DNA of 64,000 bases from Streptomyces griseosporeus (GCF_014656055.1 NZ_BNBR01000002.1:187125-251124), one strand, 5' to 3'. Positions 8,807 through 18,083 are shown, numbered from the stretch's first letter. The notes: generated from the letters alone by a model not told the origin. Numbers and translations: made by a program.

Positions 8807-9277
8807 TTACGCGATCCACGCCTCGCTGTGCCGATGCCTGTCCAGCCCCACTGCCGCGAACTCGTCCTCGCCGGCGCTCGCCACTACGCCCAATCGCCGC
8901 AGCGCTTGGGAGATCGGACTGCCACCCGACGGAAAGGGCTCCCCCTCCTCCACGTGGAGCGGTCCGAGCACGATGCGACCGCCGTTCCACACGGCAGCCC
9001 GCTGCTCGCCCACGCCGCCGAAGTACTCGGCCTCGACATAGGCCACCGGCCCACCGGCCGACCAGGCGGCGAGGTTCTCCTCGAACCCTCCCGGCAGCCC
9101 CCAGAACCCCAGCGTGCCGACACCACCGCCGTCGGTGACGGAATCGAACAACTCGTCCGTTACCGGCATCAGCGAGAGGCCCTGCCCGATCGACGCCAGG
9201 CGGGCAGCAGGTAGTTCCCCCACCACGCCGCGCAGCAGCTCACCGTCCGCGATCACTGCTCGCAGGTCGTACGCCAT
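8807..9277 (-). CDS. Hypothetical protein, 156 aa
   Basis: No family was recognised. The protein starts MAYDLRAVIADGELL and is soluble, mixed alpha/beta in character and Gly-rich (GGGVGTLGFWGLPGGFEENL in the middle), with an acidic stretch at LGPLHVEEGEP. ATG 9277 is preferred over the longer frame to 9460 because GGAGGGGG lies just upstream. The longer N-terminal extension is basic and Cys-rich and looks non-coding. It has no signal peptide or membrane segment and no obvious operon partner. Confidence 0.6.
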   Translation of the reverse strand: MAYDLRAVIADGELLRGVVGELPAARLASIGQGLSLMPVTDELFDSVTDGGGVGTLGFWGLPGGFEENLAAWSAGGPVAYVEAEYFGGVGEQRAAVWNGGRIVLGPLHVEEGEPFPSGGSPISQALRRLGVVASAGEDEFAAVGLDRHRHSEAWIA

Positions 9278-9665
9278 CCCCTGACCCCCTCCGGATGAGA
9301 GGCCCATCTTGTCCCATACGGCGAGGTGGAAGCCGCGCGGTACCCACGCCCAGAACTCACGAAGCGGGCCCGTGGATCGTCCGCACCGACAGAACCGGGT
9401 CGACAGCCGGCGCCAATTCCCTGTGGGCGATTTCCACGAGGTGGGGCCGAGGATCGCCATGGATGGGAGCGGTCGTGTACTCGATGACCTGGGAGTGCGC
9501 GGCGGTGCGGACCGCGAGCCGGCGTCGCGGTCCGCACCGTGGCGGCGGGTCGGCGGGGCCCGCGCTGCGGGCCGGTGGTGGGGAGCGCCGCCCCGCCGTG
9601 GGCGGCGGGCTGAGCGTGTGCCCGGGCAGCGGGTCAGCCGACGTCAGCCCGTCGTGGGCGCTGCG
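9278..9665. other. 388-bp gap with clustered inverted repeats
   Basis: No credible gene is present between the 156-aa hypothetical and the snapalysin stop. The snapalysin-proximal half holds several GC-rich hairpins: 9503-9539 (listed separately), GGCCCGC-GCT-GCGGGCC at 9557-9573, and a GCCGCC/GGCGGC pair around 9587-9606. These are probably termination and 3'-stabilising structures for the protease mRNA. The part nearer 9278 should hold the promoter for the hypothetical, which I could not pinpoint. Confidence 0.45.
9503..9539 (-). terminator. Hairpin downstream of snapalysin
   Basis: A perfect 15-bp inverted repeat, 9503-9517 paired with 9525-9539, with a 7-nt loop. It lies about 127 nt beyond the snapalysin stop. 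There is no U-tract, as is common for Streptomyces terminators. Confidence 0.6.
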
Positions 9666-10352
9666 TCAGCGCGTCGTGGCCACCTGTGCGAGGGCCTGGG
9701 CGAGACCGTAGGCCCACAGCTGGTTGACCCGGCTGCGCTCGGTCGAGTTCGGGTAGGGGTTGGTGCAGGACGGGCCGGGGCCGCCGCCCGACATCAGCTC
9801 GCTGCAGGGACCGCTGTAGTGGTCGGGCAGGCCCAGCACGTGCCCGGTCTCGTGGGCGGTGACCCGCACGGAGTTGTACTGCCGGTTCTGCGCGTAGTCC
9901 AGGAAGATGTACCCGCGGCCGTGGCCGTCGGTGGAGGCGTAGGACCCGCGCGAGTCGTTGCCCTCGTAGTAGGCGAAGTCGGCGCTGCCCGACGTCGCCT
10001 GGAGCTTGACGTTCGACACGGAGCTGTTCCAGATGGAGGCGGCACTCGATATCTGGGAACGGAAGCTGGGGGCCTGCGAGGCGTTGTAGTAGACGGTCAC
10101 CGCCTGAGCCGAGGGCTGTGCGGCCTGCCGCTTGGCGACCGACTTCAGTACGGCGTCGAAGAACGCCTTGTTGTCGGCCTTCTGGGACACGCCCACATAG
10201 CCGACGGCGGTGCGGACGGGTGCTTCGGCGTTCTTCTGGGCGCTCGCCGGGGCCGCGGTGCCCAGCGCTGCGGAGGCCATGCCCAGGCCGAGTGCGAGGG
10301 CCAGCAGTCTGCCGGAGGCCTTCGGCCGGGTGCGGGTGCGGAACGACGCCAT
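9666..10352 (-). CDS. snpA: Snapalysin, secreted zinc metalloprotease (M7)
   Basis: A 228-residue preproprotein. The signal peptide runs to about ASAQ (residue 39), followed by a short propeptide and a compact catalytic domain. The zinc site is [11 protein letters not shown], with ligands His167, His171 and Asp177 and catalytic Glu168; Asp as third ligand is the mark of the M7 snapalysin family. Two Cys near the C-terminus (SGPCSEL and GPSCTNP) probably form the family disulfide. AGGAG lies six bases before the ATG. The gene is divergent from a LysR regulator, the known snpA/snpR arrangement, and a LysR-type operator lies about 90 bp upstream of the start. It digests extracellular milk-type proteins and should be activated by the neighbour. 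Confidence 0.93.
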   Translation of the reverse strand: MASFRTRTRPKASGRLLALALGLGMASAALGTAAPASAQKNAEAPVRTAVGYVGVSQKADNKAFFDAVLKSVAKRQAAQPSAQAVTVYYNASQAPSFRSQISSAASIWNSSVSNVKLQATSGSADFAYYEGNDSRGSYASTDGHGRGYIFLDYAQNRQYNSVRVTAHETGHVLGLPDHYSGPCSELMSGGGPGPSCTNPYPNSTERSRVNQLWAYGLAQALAQVATTR

Positions 10353-10442
10353 GGGGGGCTCCTACTCGTCCTGTGGGGTTGAACGATCGGTTGCCAGTGA
10401 GTCTCGGGCAGACCAACGGGGCTGCGGATGATGGCAATCGGG

Positions 10443-10459
10443 GATAGCACCGGGCTATC
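10443..10459. promoter_or_regulatory. LysR-type operator between snpA and snpR
   Basis: GATAGC-ACCGG-GCTATC is a perfect inverted repeat. Its core, 10445-10457, fits the T-N11-A rule of LysR-type regulators. A related half-site, GATGGC, lies just to its left near 10430. The element is 91 bp upstream of the snpA ATG and 74 bp from the snpR ATG, so it can serve both activation of the protease and autoregulation. Confidence 0.8.
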
Positions 10460-10532
10460 GGCGGCCAACTCGCCATAACTGTTGGACCTTGAACATCTGG
10501 TGTCACATGCCCTGCCGCCCTACTCTCCCCCC

Positions 10533-11543
10533 ATGGAGTTGGAGGTGAGGCACCTGCGCGTTCTCTGTGCCATCGCCGACACCGGCAGCCTGCACAAAGC
10601 CGCACGTCAACTGGGGCTGGCACAACCGTCGTTGAGCACTCAGCTGCGGCGCATCGAGCGCACCCTCGGGGCTCAGCTCTTCGTCCGTGACCGGACCGGC
10701 TGCCGGCCCACCCCGCTGGGGCTCGTGGTGCTCAGCCGGGCCCGGCCGCTGGTGGCCGAGTTCGCCGCGATCGTCACCGAGACCAGGGCGGCGGCGGCCC
10801 GGACCGCCGACGGGTTCCAGCTGCGTATCGGCGCCACGGCGAGCCGCGCCATCCCGGGCTGGCTCCGGCTGCTGAGGGCACGTGAGCCGCGTGTCGAACC
10901 GACACTCCAGATGAACGTGTCCGCCAACGCCCTGCTCGGCATGGTCGCCGCCGGCCGCCTCGACATGGCCTTCGTGCACGAGGTCGAGGGCAGCCCGCTG
11001 CGCGTCCCGCCCGGCCTGCACGTGCGGGTGCTCGTCGAGCGCGAACCGCAGTTCGTCACCCTCGCCGCGGACCACCCGGCGGCGTTACATCCGCGGGTGC
11101 GTCTCGCCGACCTGGCCGGCGACCGCTGGATGGTGGACGCCACGGTCGACGGCGAGTGGGACGCCCTGGCCCGCGCGCTGCGGGCCGCGGGCCTGCACTC
11201 GGAGATACTGCACGGCGACTACCTCACCGCCTACTCGCTCGCCGCCACCGGCGAAGTGGTCACGATCAGCCAGCCGACCGCCCATCCCCGCCCGGACCTC
11301 ACGATCCGCCCCCTGGAAGGCGACCCGATAGGCGTCCGCCTGCTGCTGGCCGCCCGAACGGAGGAGGAACTGGACGACGCCTACCCGGCACTAGAGGAGG
11401 CTTACTGGACCGTGGCCCGGGAGGCACCGGCCTACCTCGCGTGGCTGGAGCGCGGTTCCCGGTCCGGCCAGTCCCTGAGCGCGGCACGGCGACCGGACGC
11501 GGGACCACCCCCGTCCGTGGGCGCGTCGGCGGCTTCGAGCTAG
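10533..11543 (+). CDS. snpR: LysR-family regulator of snapalysin
   Basis: A 336-residue LysR-type regulator. The winged helix-turn-helix occupies residues 1-60 (VRHLRVLCAIADTGSLHKAA, then QPSLSTQLRRIERTLG), followed by a linker helix and a two-lobed effector-binding domain from about 90 to 295. ATG 10533 has no ribosome binding site; TACTCT at 10521-10526 sits six bases before it, so the mRNA may be leaderless. An in-frame GTG at 10545 is the alternative. Divergent placement from snpA and the intervening T-N11-A palindrome identify it as the SnpR-type activator. The C-terminal 30 residues are low-complexity. Confidence 0.88.
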   Translation: MELEVRHLRVLCAIADTGSLHKAARQLGLAQPSLSTQLRRIERTLGAQLFVRDRTGCRPTPLGLVVLSRARPLVAEFAAIVTETRAAAARTADGFQLRIGATASRAIPGWLRLLRAREPRVEPTLQMNVSANALLGMVAAGRLDMAFVHEVEGSPLRVPPGLHVRVLVEREPQFVTLAADHPAALHPRVRLADLAGDRWMVDATVDGEWDALARALRAAGLHSEILHGDYLTAYSLAATGEVVTISQPTAHPRPDLTIRPLEGDPIGVRLLLAARTEEELDDAYPALEEAYWTVAREAPAYLAWLERGSRSGQSLSAARRPDAGPPPSVGASAASS

Positions 11544-11657
11544 ACCAGTGCCTCTGCCAGATGATGGTAGGCGAGCTCCTGCGCGCCCATGACGTTACGA
11601 GTAGACCCGTGCCGCCTCACCGTACTGTCACCACGGCCCGCGGACCCGGGAGTCGCT

Positions 11658-12506
11658 CTACCGGCGGGCCGCCGAGATCAGTCCGCCGGGCTGGTCCTCG
11701 CGCTGCGGCGGGGTGCTGAACGGACGGCCGTAGGCGGCAGCGCGTTCGCGCAGGCTGTGGCTTTCGGCTTCCCAGCCGTGCCGGGCCAGCCAGGCCACCG
11801 GGTCGTCGGGCATCTCGGAGACCCACATGGACGCCGCCGATCCCGGCGCGGCGTCCGCGCCGAAGCGCTCGATCACGCCGCGCGAGCCCAAGGTCAGCCC
11901 CATCCGGCTGCCGGCCGCCGACTGTTCGCTGATCCGGGCCAGCAGCTGTTCCACCGCGTCCTCGGGCAGATAGATCAGCAGTCCTTCGGCGATCCACACG
12001 GTCGGCTCCGCCGGGTCGTGCCCTGCGGCGGCCAGCGCATCCGGCCAGTCCTCCCGCAGATCCACCGCGACGGTGATCCGCTCGCACTGTGCGACGGCCC
12101 GTTCCTGGCGCAGCACCGCAGCCTTGAAGTCCAGTGGCGCGGCGGTGTCGACCTCGAACAGCCTGGTGCCCTCGGGCCAGTTCATCCGGAAGGCCCGGCT
12201 GTCCATGCCGGCGCCGAGCAGCACGACCTGCCGCACACCGGACGCGGAGGCCTGCTGCAACAGGTCGTCGAGGAACTTCGTCCTGATCACGATGGACCAC
12301 GACACTGCCAGCCGGCGGCGCCGCGCGGCCTCGTCATCGGGCGGCGGCGAGGACGGCCACAGGCCGCCGGCGGCGGCGAAGGCCCGTGCCAGCGGATCGC
12401 GGAACAGCGCGTTCTTCCGCTCGGTCTCCAACGCCCGCACCCTGGCCACCCCCACCGCGGTGGCCCACACTCCCGACGGCTGCACCCGCTCCTGCTCATC
12501 AGTCAC
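11658..12506 (-). CDS. SAM-dependent methyltransferase, leucine-carboxyl/TIGR00027 type
   Basis: A 282-residue class I methyltransferase. The SAM-binding motif is VVLLGAGMDSRAFRM (about residues 94-108), and the LFEVDTAAPLDFKAAVL block that follows is typical of the TIGR00027/PPM1-like family. Motif II is WIAEGLLIYLPEDAV near 165-180. Many Streptomyces genomes carry several paralogues, acting on unknown carboxylate or polyketide-type substrates. It is flanked by snpR and a permease, with no operon partner, so the substrate cannot be inferred. Confidence 0.85.
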   Translation of the reverse strand: MTDEQERVQPSGVWATAVGVARVRALETERKNALFRDPLARAFAAAGGLWPSSPPPDDEAARRRRLAVSWSIVIRTKFLDDLLQQASASGVRQVVLLGAGMDSRAFRMNWPEGTRLFEVDTAAPLDFKAAVLRQERAVAQCERITVAVDLREDWPDALAAAGHDPAEPTVWIAEGLLIYLPEDAVEQLLARISEQSAAGSRMGLTLGSRGVIERFGADAAPGSAASMWVSEMPDDPVAWLARHGWEAESHSLRERAAAYGRPFSTPPQREDQPGGLISAARR

Positions 12507-12804
12507 CGCGCCAGCGTAGAGGACCGATTTGAGGGGCCTGATGAGGGGAGCGAGCGTCAGGCGCGGTCAGCCGGTGATGCGCGTACGGTCGGCATGCGAC
12601 CGCGTGATCGATGGTCGCCGCTGCCTGTATCCGTAGCCGACCATCCCCCTCTCGGACGAACGGAGCCCCGCCCCAGCCTCACGGCAAGCCACGGTCCGTT
12701 GACCGGGGGGGCGCGTGGGTGACGGCTGTGGTGGGGCGGATACTCGATCATCGTGCCGTGGTGCCGACGCACCAGAAGACACCCGAGAGGGCTTTTCGAA
12801 AGCG

Positions 12805-14796
12805 ATGGGGGACATGAACGACGTGGACGGGCCGCTCGTACCGGAGGTGGTGGACAGCCCCGCGCTACGACCGCAGCCCACCAGTGGGCTGGCGCGGTGG
12901 CTGCTGCACCACCGGGTGCAGCCGGTGGGGCCGGCCGCAGGCGAGGCGCACGCCCAGCCGCAGTCGTGGTGGAAAGTGATGTGCCTGACCGGAGTCGACT
13001 ACTTCTCCAGCCTGGCCTACGTACCGGCGATCGCCGTGGTCGCCGCCGGTGCCGTCTCCCCGCTGGCGACCCTGCTCATCGTGGGTCTGACGCTGCTCGG
13101 GATGCTGCCGATGTACCGGCGGGTGGCCCGGGAGAGCCCGCACGGGGCCGGGTCGGTGGCCATGCTGGAGGATCTGCTGCCGTTCTGGTGGGGCAAGCTG
13201 TTCGTGCTGGTCCTGCTGGGCTTCGTCGCCACGTCCTGGATCATCACCATCACCCTGTCCACGGCGGACGCCTCGGTGCACGTCGTGGAGAACCCCTTCT
13301 TCCCGCAGGCCCTCCACGGGCACGAAGTGGGACTCACCGTGACGCTGCTGCTGCTCCTGGGCGGAGTGTTCCTCCTGGGGTTCAGCGAGGCGGTCATGGT
13401 GGCCATCCCCCTGGTGGCGGTCTTCCTGCTGCTCAACGCCGTGATCATCGGTGTCGGCCTGGCCGAGGTGTTCACCACGGAGGGTGCGCTCTCGGCGTGG
13501 ACGGACGCGCTCTCGGACACCGGAGGCGGATTCGGTGACCTGGCGGGCCCTGCCCTTCTGGCCTTTCCGCTGCTGGTGCTCGGTCTGTCGGGTTTCGAGA
13601 CGGGTGTGAGCATGATGCCGCTCGTCGCCGCGGAGGGCACCGACCCCGAGCAGCGGCTGCGCTCGCGTATCCGTAACACCCGCAGGCTGCTGACCACCGC
13701 CGCCCTGATCATGAGTGTGTATCTGCTGTCCGCCAGCTTCGTCACCACCGTCCTCATCCCGAAGGCGGAGTTCGAGCCGGGCGGAGCCGCCAACGGCCGC
13801 GCGCTGGCCTGGCTGGCGCATGAGCACGTGGGCGAGGCCTTCGGCACGGTCTACGACATCAGCACGATCCTGATCCTGTGGTTCGCCGGCGCCTCCGCGA
13901 TGGCCGGGCTGGTCAACATCGTCCCCCGCTACCTGCCCGACTACGGCATGGCTCCCGAATGGGGACGCGCGGTGCGCCCCGTCGTCCTCGTCTACACCGC
14001 CATCTCCGTCGGCATCACCATCGCCTTCGACGCGGATGTGGACGCCCAGGCCGGCGCCTACGCCACCGGTGTCCTGGCCATGATGGTCTCGGGCGCGTTC
14101 GCCGTCACCGTCTCCGTCGTCCGTCGCCGACGGCGCGCGGCCGGTGTCGGGTTCGCGGCGCTGACCGCGGTGCTGCTCTACGCCCTGCTGGCCAACATCG
14201 TCGACAAGCCCGACGGCATCGCCATCTCGGGGGTGTTCATCGCCGGGATCCTCGCCGTCTCGCTGATCTCCCGCATCTCACGCACCACCGAACTGCGCGC
14301 CGACCGTATCGTCTTCGACGAGGCCGCACGCCGGTTCATCGCCGACACCCTCGCCTACGACCGGTCCATCAACATCATCGCCAACCGGCGGCAGGCGGGT
14401 GACGCCGCCGAGTACGCCGGCAAGGAGGACGAGCAGCGTCATATCAACCCCGTGCCCGGGCGGGCCGACGTGCTGTTCCTGGAGATCGACGTGGTTGACC
14501 CGTCCGACTTCAGCGAGGCCCTCACCGTGCGCGGTGTGGAAGTCGACGGCTACCGCATCCTGCGCGCCGACGCGCCCGCGGCACCGAACGCCATCGCCGC
14601 GATACTCCTCGCGCTGCGTGACGCCACCGGTGTGCAGCCGCACTGTTACTTCGCCTGGGCCGAGGGAAGCCCGCTGGTCCACATGTTCCGCTACTTCCTC
14701 CTCGGCCGCGGCGACACCGCCCCCGTCACCCGCGAAATCATCCGCAAACACGAACCCGACCCGGCTCGCCGACCCGGTATTCACGTCGGCGGCTAG
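12805..14796 (+). CDS. APC-superfamily amino acid permease
   Basis: An integral membrane protein of about 663 residues. After a 50-residue polar N-terminus come [20 protein letters not shown] (the glycine/aromatic first helix of APC transporters) and roughly 12 hydrophobic segments up to residue about 500, for example [13 protein letters not shown] and [15 protein letters not shown]-terminal soluble region of about 150 residues (from [11 protein letters not shown]) has mixed alpha/beta character and may be regulatory. ATG 12805 is preferred, with GAGAGG at 12785-12790; ATG 12814 and GTG 12715 are possible. The substrate is unknown. A strong bidirectional hairpin follows the gene. Confidence 0.82.
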   Translation: MGDMNDVDGPLVPEVVDSPALRPQPTSGLARWLLHHRVQPVGPAAGEAHAQPQSWWKVMCLTGVDYFSSLAYVPAIAVVAAGAVSPLATLLIVGLTLLGMLPMYRRVARESPHGAGSVAMLEDLLPFWWGKLFVLVLLGFVATSWIITITLSTADASVHVVENPFFPQALHGHEVGLTVTLLLLLGGVFLLGFSEAVMVAIPLVAVFLLLNAVIIGVGLAEVFTTEGALSAWTDALSDTGGGFGDLAGPALLAFPLLVLGLSGFETGVSMMPLVAAEGTDPEQRLRSRIRNTRRLLTTAALIMSVYLLSASFVTTVLIPKAEFEPGGAANGRALAWLAHEHVGEAFGTVYDISTILILWFAGASAMAGLVNIVPRYLPDYGMAPEWGRAVRPVVLVYTAISVGITIAFDADVDAQAGAYATGVLAMMVSGAFAVTVSVVRRRRRAAGVGFAALTAVLLYALLANIVDKPDGIAISGVFIAGILAVSLISRISRTTELRADRIVFDEAARRFIADTLAYDRSINIIANRRQAGDAAEYAGKEDEQRHINPVPGRADVLFLEIDVVDPSDFSEALTVRGVEVDGYRILRADAPAAPNAIAAILLALRDATGVQPHCYFAWAEGSPLVHMFRYFLLGRGDTAPVTREIIRKHEPDPARRPGIHVGG

Positions 14797-14843
14797 GCAC
14801 GGTTGGTCCGGCCGATCTCGACTCGGTGCAACGGCGTCTGACA

Positions 14844-14893
14844 CACATGCAATGCGGGCCCGGCCGTCCCCGGCAGGGCCCGCATTGCATGTG
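14844..14893. terminator. 18-bp perfect-stem bidirectional terminator
   Basis: Arms 14844-14861 and 14876-14893 are exact reverse complements (18 bp), with a 14-nt loop. The hairpin lies between two convergent genes, 47 bp beyond the permease stop and 26 bp beyond the stop of the small membrane protein, so it can terminate both. No U-tract is present. Confidence 0.85.
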
Positions 14894-14919
14894 CTGATGC
14901 GTTTTCAGGAATTCCTAGG

Positions 14920-15090
14920 TCACCAGCGATACCAGCGGCCCTTCCGACCCGTACCGTCCGCCGTGCGAACGACGAAGCCGAGCAGCCACACAGCCAGCAC
15001 GATCACCGCGATCCACCAGAGCGCCTTCAGCGCGAAACCCGCACCGAAGAGAACCAGAGCCAGCAGAAGAACCAGAAGCAGGGGAACCAT
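14920..15090 (-). CDS. Small hydrophobic membrane protein, 56 aa
   Basis: The protein is MVPLLLVLLLALVLFGAGFA, then a second hydrophobic stretch (LWWIAVIVLAVWLLGFVV), then a short basic tail ending KGRWYRW, so it has two predicted transmembrane helices. An in-frame ATG at 15111 exists, but AGGAGG at 9 bases before ATG 15090 makes the latter the clear start. Proteins of this shape are widespread in streptomycetes as an unnamed hydrophobic family. No function is known. It appears monocistronic. Confidence 0.75.
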   Translation of the reverse strand: MVPLLLVLLLALVLFGAGFALKALWWIAVIVLAVWLLGFVVRTADGTGRKGRWYRW

Positions 15091-15320
15091 CGATATCAAC
15101 CTCCTGGCCATCGAATGCCCTTGGACCGGCCTTATACGCACGAGAAATCCGCGTTACTTCCACGGCATGCCGGGCACGATGATTCCTTGCGCACTTCCCC
15201 TCGGCACTGGCTGGACATCCATAGGCTCGCCAGCATGTCTCTCCACGACCCAGCGGTAGGTGCCCGGGCCGACGCCGCGCCGGGGTGCTTCGGTGGGCGT
15301 TCGCGGCCCCCCTTTTTTTG

Positions 15321-15363
15321 CGACAAGGCCCTGTCCAGCCTTTCGGCTGACAGGGCCTTGTCG
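15321..15363 (-). terminator. Long hairpin below a small secreted-protein gene
   Basis: A 14-bp stem (15321-15334 with 15350-15363) continues, after one bulged base, into a further 5-bp stem capped by TTTC. On the minus strand it follows the stop of the secreted-protein gene by about 46 nt. Seven T residues lie before it on the plus strand, which is the wrong side for a minus-strand U-tract. The remaining bases of the 15091-15408 gap hold no gene and should contain the promoter of the 56-aa membrane protein. Confidence 0.65.
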
Positions 15364-15408
15364 GTCGCCCTCGGAACCAAGGAGGGCCCACCGGTGGGAG
15401 AACGAGGG

Positions 15409-15624
15409 TCAGGCCTTGATGCCCAGTGCGGTGGCCAGGGCGGACACCTCTCGGGGTGCGCCCTCGTTGGTCTGCTGCAGGTTGGGCCACAGGCCCGGCA
15501 GGAGTCCGAGGGGATTCACGACTGGTGAAGCGAGGGGGGTGGGTTCGGCGGCGTGTGCGACGGAGGGGGTGGCAAGGGCGGCCAGCGCGAAAGCGCCGAC
15601 GACCAGCATCCGGTTCATCTTCAT
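15409..15624 (-). CDS. Small secreted protein, 71 aa
   Basis: The protein starts MKMNRMLVVGAFALAALATP and has a signal peptide cleaved after about SVAHA (residue 25). A short mature part of about 46 residues follows, containing NPLGLLPGLWPNLQQ and no cysteine, so it is not a chaplin or a rodlin by sequence. The start is chosen where a signal peptide begins; the frame extends to 15702 but that part is not signal-like. An ATG two codons later is also possible. The function is unknown. Confidence 0.55.
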   Translation of the reverse strand: MKMNRMLVVGAFALAALATPSVAHAAEPTPLASPVVNPLGLLPGLWPNLQQTNEGAPREVSALATALGIKA

Positions 15625-15757
15625 GATCCGTTCAACGAGGCTCCGGCCGGCGAGTAGCGACACGGCGCGTCCGCCCACGCGGGAATCCTCCATCCGGCCC
15701 ACTCCGGTGGCCCGACCCCTCGATACGGCTCCGTCACGTCAGTGCCGCCGGGCGTGG

Positions 15758-16498
15758 TCACGCCCTGAGCGCGGCCTCAGGGCCCATGACCACGACCGGA
15801 CGCCGGGCCGCGTCCAGGACCCGCAGCAGGGCCAGCATGTGCGCCTTGTCCAGGCTGATGCAGGCGTTGGTCGGCCCGCCGTGGTCCACGTGGAGCCACA
15901 CGCCGCCGCCCTTGTGGTCGCCCAGCGGCCGGGTCTCGTCCAACGGGCTGCTGCCGGGCACCCGGTTGTAGTCGATGGCGATGACGTAGTCGAAGGCCCC
16001 GTCCAGCGGCTCGCCCAGATGGCCGGTGCCGGAGGCGGTGAAGGCCTCGTCCTGGTCGTAGGGCAGCCGCGTGCCCGGGTCGGGCAGCAGCCCGCCGGCG
16101 TCGCTGAGCGGGAAGACACCGATCGGGGTGCGCAGGTCGTTCTCGTCGTGGTCGTCGGTCCAGCCGCGCAGGCCGTTGCGGGCCGGCCAGGGGCCCGCGA
16201 GGGGGACCCAGCCCGTGTGCGGGTCCAGTTGGTAGAGCATCGCCCGGGCCTCGTTGGTGTCGGCCGTCCCGCCGATGACCGTCAGCACCTGCCGAGCGCT
16301 CGCCGGGATACGGGCCAGCATGGCCGGTCCGATGCCCGGCAGGCTTCGAACCATGGAGCGCGGCGGGCCTGGGCGGGCCGGGGATCCGTTGGGCGGTGCG
16401 GCCCGGTCCGCCGCCTCCCGCTCGCACCCGGCGGCGCCCGGTACTCCGACACACACGGCCGCGCCGGCCAGCGCGGCCAGCACCCTTCTGCGGTTCAC
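15758..16498 (-). CDS. L,D-transpeptidase (YkuD-like), exported
   Basis: A 246-residue protein with an N-terminal export signal (NRRRVLAALAGAAVCVGVPG) ending near AAGC, a possible though non-ideal lipobox with Cys25. The C-terminal YkuD-type domain carries VWLHVDHGGPTNACISL, with His203, His206 and probable catalytic Cys213. The usual SHGC(I/V)R is replaced by TNACIS, so the family's Arg is missing; this variant may mark a subfamily. The fold would make 3-3 peptidoglycan cross-links outside the membrane. GTG 16498 is supported by GGAGG five bases upstream. It is followed downstream by the small secreted-protein gene and preceded by a PLP decarboxylase, with no tight operon. Confidence 0.75.
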   Translation of the reverse strand: MNRRRVLAALAGAAVCVGVPGAAGCEREAADRAAPPNGSPARPGPPRSMVRSLPGIGPAMLARIPASARQVLTVIGGTADTNEARAMLYQLDPHTGWVPLAGPWPARNGLRGWTDDHDENDLRTPIGVFPLSDAGGLLPDPGTRLPYDQDEAFTASGTGHLGEPLDGAFDYVIAIDYNRVPGSSPLDETRPLGDHKGGGVWLHVDHGGPTNACISLDKAHMLALLRVLDAARRPVVVMGPEAALRA

Positions 16499-16708
16499 TG
16501 CGACCTCCGACGGGGGAACGTGGACGAGGGATGCATATCCCTTCACGCCCTCGGCCTGCCCGCCTACGTCCCCAACCTCCCCCGTATGGCACGCCCGCCG
16601 GCATCCGACCACCCCCAGGCCGGCGCACTGCCCATGCCGGCAGCACCGATGGCCCCCGCCGGCCCGCAAAGTCCAGGGCCGGAGGCTGGCCATGCCACGC
16701 ACGCGCCG

Positions 16709-18076
16709 TCAGGCCGCAGCCGCCGCGCGGCGGATCGCGTCCAGCGTGCGGGCGACGTCGTCGGCCGTGGTGGACCAGTTGCTGACGGAGATGCGCATGA
16801 TGCGGCGGCCCCGCCAGGTGGAGCCGCTGATCCAGGCCGTGCCGTCGTCGAGGAGCCGCGCAAGAACCCGGTCGGTGCGCGCGTCGTCGCCGAACGCGGC
16901 ACAGACCTGGGTGAACACCACGTCGTTGAGGACCTCGGCGCCGTCGATGCCGCCGATGCCCGTCGCGAACGCCCTGGCGTGTGCGCACAGCCCCTCGACC
17001 AGGTCACCGACGCCCCTGCGGCCCAGCGCGCGCAGCACGGCCCACACGGTGAAGGCGCGGCCGCGCCGGGAGAGTTCCGGCACCGTGTCGACCGGGTCAC
17101 CGTGGGCGTCATGGATCAGGTAGGCGCCCTGCTGGCTCATCGCCGCCCGCAGCGCGCCCGCGTCCCGGACGACGGCCACCCCGCAGTCGTAGGGGACGTT
17201 GAGGGTCTTGTGGGCGTCGGTGGCCCATGAGTCGGCTTCCTGGCAGCCCTCGGTGTGGTGGGCGAGGCGGGGGCTGGCGGCGGCCCACAGTCCGAAGGCG
17301 CCGTCGACGTGCACCCAGGCGCCGGCCTCGTGTGCGGCGCTCACCGCCTGCCGGAACGGGTCGAACGCACCGGAGTGCACGTTGCCGGCCTGCAGCACGA
17401 CGATCGTCGGCCGTGGCTCGCCGTCGGACAGCGCCTGCCGCAGATCGCCGGGCCGGATCCGTCCCTGGTCGTCGGCCGGCATCAGCTCCGGCTCCCCCAG
17501 GCCCAGGTAGCGCAGGGCGAGGTCGACGGAGATGTGGCGCTCGGCGCCGGCCAGGACGCGTACCGGGGGTCCGCCGGAGAGTCCGTCCCGGGCCGCGTTC
17601 CAGCCGATTCGGCCCAGCACGGTGTCGCGTGCGGCGGCCAGGCAGGTGAAGTTGGCCATGGTGGCGCCGGTGGTGAAGCCGACGCCGGCAGTGGCGGGCA
17701 GACGCAGCAGCTCCAGCAGCCATGCGGCGGCGATGTCCTCGGCCGCCGCGTAGGCGGGTGAGGCGGCCCGCATCACACAATTCTGGTCCCAGGCACTGAC
17801 CAGCCAGTCCGCGGCGAGGGCGGCGGGGTGGGTGCCGCCGACGACGAAGCCGTAGAAGCGGCCGCTGGGGAACGCGGTCAGGCCCGGTTCGCCGGCCGTG
17901 GCGAGCAGGTCGACGACCTCGGGGGCCGGGGTGGGGTCGTCGGGCAGATCGGTGCCCAAGGCGCGGACGACCTCCTCCACCGAGGCACGCGCGGGTACCG
18001 GCCGCTCCGACAGGCCGGCCAGCCAGCGCACCGCGTGATCGAACGCCCGGTGGAGCGCCGCCTCGCGCTCGTCCAT
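16709..18076 (-). CDS. PLP-dependent decarboxylase (group II, aromatic-L-amino-acid type)
   Basis: A 455-residue fold-type I PLP enzyme. Lys290 in DAHKTLNVPYD is the Schiff-base lysine, His181 in AERHISVD is placed to stack on the cofactor, and Asp258 in VHVDGAFG contacts the pyridine nitrogen. These are the marks of group II amino acid decarboxylases (DOPA/tryptophan/glutamate-like). The substrate is not readable from the sequence. ATG 18076 has no ribosome binding site but lies seven bases after a -10 element, so the transcript is probably leaderless. It stands alone between the L,D-transpeptidase and pectate lyase. Confidence 0.85.
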   Translation of the reverse strand: MDEREAALHRAFDHAVRWLAGLSERPVPARASVEEVVRALGTDLPDDPTPAPEVVDLLATAGEPGLTAFPSGRFYGFVVGGTHPAALAADWLVSAWDQNCVMRAASPAYAAAEDIAAAWLLELLRLPATAGVGFTTGATMANFTCLAAARDTVLGRIGWNAARDGLSGGPPVRVLAGAERHISVDLALRYLGLGEPELMPADDQGRIRPGDLRQALSDGEPRPTIVVLQAGNVHSGAFDPFRQAVSAAHEAGAWVHVDGAFGLWAAASPRLAHHTEGCQEADSWATDAHKTLNVPYDCGVAVVRDAGALRAAMSQQGAYLIHDAHGDPVDTVPELSRRGRAFTVWAVLRALGRRGVGDLVEGLCAHARAFATGIGGIDGAEVLNDVVFTQVCAAFGDDARTDRVLARLLDDGTAWISGSTWRGRRIMRISVSNWSTTADDVARTLDAIRRAAAAA

Positions 18077-18083
18077 GTATCGG

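Noticed and set aside
9295..10382. Plus-strand frames across the snapalysin gene
   Set aside because: They are antisense to a protein with a clear signal peptide and HExxH zinc site.
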